In this document: positions 20,381-23,316 of the stretch, in pieces
How positions within the stretch are numbered: position 1 is the first letter of the stretch
Layout: every line of letters begins with the position of its first letter
Origin: Circinella minor
Taxonomy: Eukaryota; Mucoromycota; Mucoromycetes; Mucorales; Lichtheimiaceae
DNA length: 23,316 nt
NCBI GenBank assembly: GCA_016758965.1
Contig: JAEPRB010000424.1
Coordinates: 1 to 23,316, forward strand
Direction of reading: 5' to 3'
Made by a program: the position numbers and the translations under genes
Notes under the pieces: model-generated
What the model was told of the DNA's origin: nothing
Databases searched by the model: none
The model's input: only the letters and a program-made list of their open reading frames with translations

Positions 20381-21920
20381 TCGCCAATAATTTTATTTTA
20401 TTTCGATATTGGATTGGGCATTTTGTGTTATATTTTTTTTATATACGTATAATCATTTTTTTGAATTGAATAAAGTGAAATGAGTGTTGTATTTAAATAT
20501 TTTTTTATCAAGTTCTATTACTTCTTTTGTAAACTTATCTTATGAGTATGTTTTGATAAAACACTATGCTTTATTAACAAACTCAAGTAGACACATATAT
20601 TAAATTGCTCAACAGTATCGTTGATGGTCTATTTCTGATACGAGCCCATAATAATCTTTTCGGCACTTTCTCTCTTTTTAGCCAACTCCAATTTATGCAC
20701 CCATATATAGTTGGCCTCAACCACGGTACCCTTTCCTCCTGGTCACTCTATTTTGGTTATCTTTAATCTTGAAACGCTTGCTTGTTCTTCATTATTTCGA
20801 ACAAACAATGAAAATATAAACAAACAATGCAGCATACTTACGAAAAAAACAATACTATAATAATAATATATGAAGTAAACTCGTTTCTTTCTTTCGCTTT
20901 ATCTCATTCTTTTTATTTTTCAATACAGTATACGATATCCACTCTATATTTTCTTTCCGGGAACGTACAGCATCATCAACTATTACTAAAAAAAGTGCCA
21001 CATAATAACTACCAATTACCAGTATCGTGCAGCTCAACTTAAATAGCCAATACTTTTCAGAATTTTTTTCTAATTTCAAATTATATCTAGTCATCCAAAA
21101 ATGAGCAGCAGGAAAATTAGTGATAGAATTGCATCTGAAAAATAAAGTTCTTGGAATATCTTTTGAATTTGAAAGTAGTAATAGTTTGAAGTGAGGCAGT
21201 TACGCTGCATGGAGCAACCAAAAATGAATATAATCACCTAGTACGTATGGTAATATTCTGGCTGGTAATTTTATAGATGCGTGAAAAGACGTATAGAGTA
21301 TAAGACATTACTATCTTTTTTCTTACTGTTATATTTAATCTATAATAGGTTCATAAATATAGTCATCCTTAATTCTTGGTATTTAAAAACAGCATCTAGT
21401 TGATTATATTTTACTAATGGTATTTTTACATTTAGACAGTAGTGTATTAGAAAAATAATAAAGACCATGTTAATTAATAGTACGTAATAATTGACAGCTC
21501 CATTGATAAATCCTATAATTAACTACGTACATGAAGACTAGTAAAGAACTTGCTTTACTACGTAACATAATTCATACAATCACTATAAATCAAAAGACTA
21601 CTGTATCATCTATATAGTTAAGTGTTTGGAGGGCGGATAACATGTCTAGGGCTAAGATAATTAAATTATTTAAATTTTTTGGTGTCGCGTCTGAAGGAAG
21701 CAGCATCAAACGTTTTGGTATGCTTCATAGGAAAGAAAATGAAAAAAAATAATATTTTTATTGTATAAGATGTGGTAATAGTAGAAATACTTCAATATTT
21801 GTGCTTATATTCTATGCTGTTTTGATACATATTCAAATATTTTGTCTACGATATTTTGGTAATACTGCACAATGTCTGATATGCAAAATTGCACAAGAAG
21901 AAGCAAACTTACATATCACA
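20381..21920. other. Mostly non-coding region with one coding relic
   Basis: Apart from the minus-strand relic at 20756-20601, no gene is supported. Overlapping ORFs of 70-80 codons at 20827-21094 on both strands have no recognisable features. A short ATG frame at 21642 (MSRAKIIKLFKFFGVA) ends after 36 codons. TACGTA words recur at 20448, 21240, 21482, 21526 and 21560. Confidence 0.4.
20601..20756 (-). pseudogene. Short coding relic, family unknown
   Basis: One minus-strand frame reads PGGKGTVVEANYIWVHKLEL followed by AKKRESAEKIIMGSYQK and, after a TAG, TINDTVEQFNI; a TGA precedes the first block. Amino-acid composition and periodicity look protein-like while the surrounding frames do not. 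No domain is recognised. It is either a degraded exon or a transposon remnant. Confidence 0.25.
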
Positions 21921-23018
21921 TTATGATGAGAAGCTCTCCCTTCGAAAGAGTTTGTATCGGGACTACAAAGACATAATAGCATGTTATTCTTGTTTGTACA
22001 ATCTTGAAATTAAAATGAAACGCCAGGGTAGAATATACGTGTCTACAAACAATACATTCCAGTACATTTTCAGCTTGTCGATACGCTTCTTGATCAAAAA
22101 GTGCTCTTCCCGTTTTCACACATCTCATAGTACCATATTCATCAAGCGATTGCTTCAAATAAGATATGACTGACCGGGAGATGGTGTAAATCTTTCTATA
22201 AAATAATAATAATTGTTATTATTTTCACCAAAATCGTCATGCTTTTTTTTTTTTTTTTTAAAAAAAAAAGCAACAACAACAAAGAAACAAATATAACAAA
22301 GATTGTACTCGACGAAGAATCCAAGATGGATCTTGATACATTACGTAACATAATTCCAGCATGTTTTGTCTTGGATCTTTAAAAAGTCTTGAACAACTTT
22401 TACGTACATCTTCTTTCTCAATTATAAGAATGGTATTTGCAAACTCATGTGCTAGTCCATATCACCTTGGAACATAAATCATATTCACAAGATGGAACTG
22501 ATTCTTTATACGTACCTATTAAAACGCATGAAAGGATAGAAGAAGCAGCAATAGTGGTTTCAGAGGTTGATTCAGCGAGAGATTTTAGAGATGTTAGTGA
22601 TATCGGTATATCTGGAGTTGGTGGTCGAGTTAAAACACTACGTACTATCGTAATTACTATTATATTTTTATTATTATTATTATCAATGCCGCTGCCATTG
22701 TCATTATCAGTCAAGATAGACTCGTCATCATCATAGTCTTTACTTTTACGTATTACTGATTTTTGCAGTCAAATCGTTCAAAACATTGTTATTATTATCT
22801 GCAACTAGAGTTATGTTAAGCAAATGCTGCAAGAAAAAAAAACTAATCTATATTCATTAATGAAACAAAGAAGAGATGTCAATCACATTTGTTTGTCTTC
22901 CAGCGTCAACTAATACATTATCATTGTTTATACGTGTTTGTTGAATATTGACAGCTTTGCAAGTACGGAGGTCTTTCAAATTAACAATGACATCAAAAGG
23001 TGTAATCGTCAAAAGCAT
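21921..23018 (-). CDS. Unrecognised multi-exon gene (hypothetical protein)
   Basis: Supported parts on the minus strand, in order, are these. An ATG at 23018 opens MLLTITPFDVIVNLKDLRTC. An exon ending at 22516 encodes TRPPTPDIPISLTSLKSL and an Ala/Ser/Thr-rich run. A clean 64-nt intron (22515-22452, GTACGT...CTAG) follows. The next exon, from 22451, has HEFANTILIIEKEDVRKSCS and NMLELCYVMYQDPSWILRR. An exon at 22195-22039 has QSLDEYGTMRCVKTGRALF and RQAENVLECIVC. A 76-nt intron (22038-21963) precedes the final exon (21962-21921) with a TAA stop. The junction between the third and fourth parts (donor between about 22300 and 22280) and everything between 22900 and 22720 are unresolved. A further frame upstream (KSTIERNIDKEKW, about 23130) ends in a stop and may belong to it or be a relic. 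No domain is recognised; it could be a decaying gene. Confidence 0.4.
22243..22269. repeat. T17-A10 homopolymer palindrome within a predicted intron
   Basis: A T17 run passes directly into an A10 run, bordered by GC on both sides, so the whole is self-complementary. A similar T12-A19 junction is at 519-549. Such tracts exclude nucleosomes and are prone to length errors in assemblies. Confidence 0.7.
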
Positions 23019-23316
23019 TCAATGATTTTATGTGGAGTTTTAAGTATGCAGTTAATTTTTAATATTTTTTGATAGTGATAATGGAGTCATTCTCCTCCTC
23101 GTCTTAACTCCACTTTTCTTTATCAATATTACGCTCGATCGTTGATTTAGTTGGGGTAAAAGTAATATTTTCCAGAACTTCAGAGGTATCTGAGATAAAT
23201 ACGAGTAGTAAAATAGAAAGATGGGACTAAAGTAAATATAGTTGAGAATCTGTTTATTCCTGAAATAAAATAACTACTCTTTTATATCTTTTCTAAATTA
23301 TGTAACTATCTTATTT

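Noticed and set aside
22445..22515. Apparent frameshift between YDLCSK and HEFANT in the right-end gene
   Set aside because: A 64-nt GTACGT...CTAG intron explains it without any mutation.
1..23316. CRISPR arrays, rRNA and tRNA genes, centromere or telomere repeats
   Set aside because: None of their signatures was seen on either strand.

Overview
The window looks like nuclear DNA of an early-diverging fungus, most likely a Mucoromycota (Mucorales-type) species. It is strongly A+T-rich, its genes carry many short GT-AG introns (about 60-130 nt), homopolymer and trinucleotide runs are frequent, and both the clear genes and the decayed mobile elements fit such a genome. The species cannot be named from the sequence.

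Layout. 1-5077 is mostly non-coding. It holds a small basic ORF resembling the N-terminal piece of a transposon-associated protein (961-566, minus) and a two-exon gene for a 59-aa SMP/LEA-like protein (4135-3827, minus). 5078-9744 (minus) is the main gene: DNA ligase IV, reconstructed here as 23 exons giving a continuous 938-aa reading frame with the catalytic core and two BRCT domains. Divergent from it, 439 bp away, is a two-exon gene (10184-11319, plus) for a Gln/Asn/Pro-rich protein with a C-terminal SAP domain. The shared gap probably holds both promoters.

11320-20400 is an accessory, transposon-rich stretch. It contains an ORF relic with in-frame stops (11548-11907), a GC-rich island with five hairpins including two UNCG tetraloops (13970-14230), and a decayed Ty3/gypsy retrotransposon (16271-18440). 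The retrotransposon lies between two inverted, broken copies of one gene (16102-15025 minus; 18563-19652 plus). The protein of that gene carries a G-Y-A-R-K-S motif and a later D-x-G-G-I-T-R segment, like a diverged serine recombinase (resolvase). Comparing the two copies gives built-in empty sites, which expose three insertions: an 82-bp nested palindrome, a 77-bp insert with perfect 8-bp target duplications, and a 720-bp hAT-like non-autonomous element.

20400-23316 has little recognisable content apart from a coding relic (about 20760-20600, minus) and an unrecognised multi-exon gene on the minus strand (about 23018-21921).

DNA ligase IV (non-homologous end joining) and the SAP protein (probable chromatin or DNA binding) look functional. 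The right half is a transposon graveyard. The most unusual content is the recombinase-like family and the structured island.
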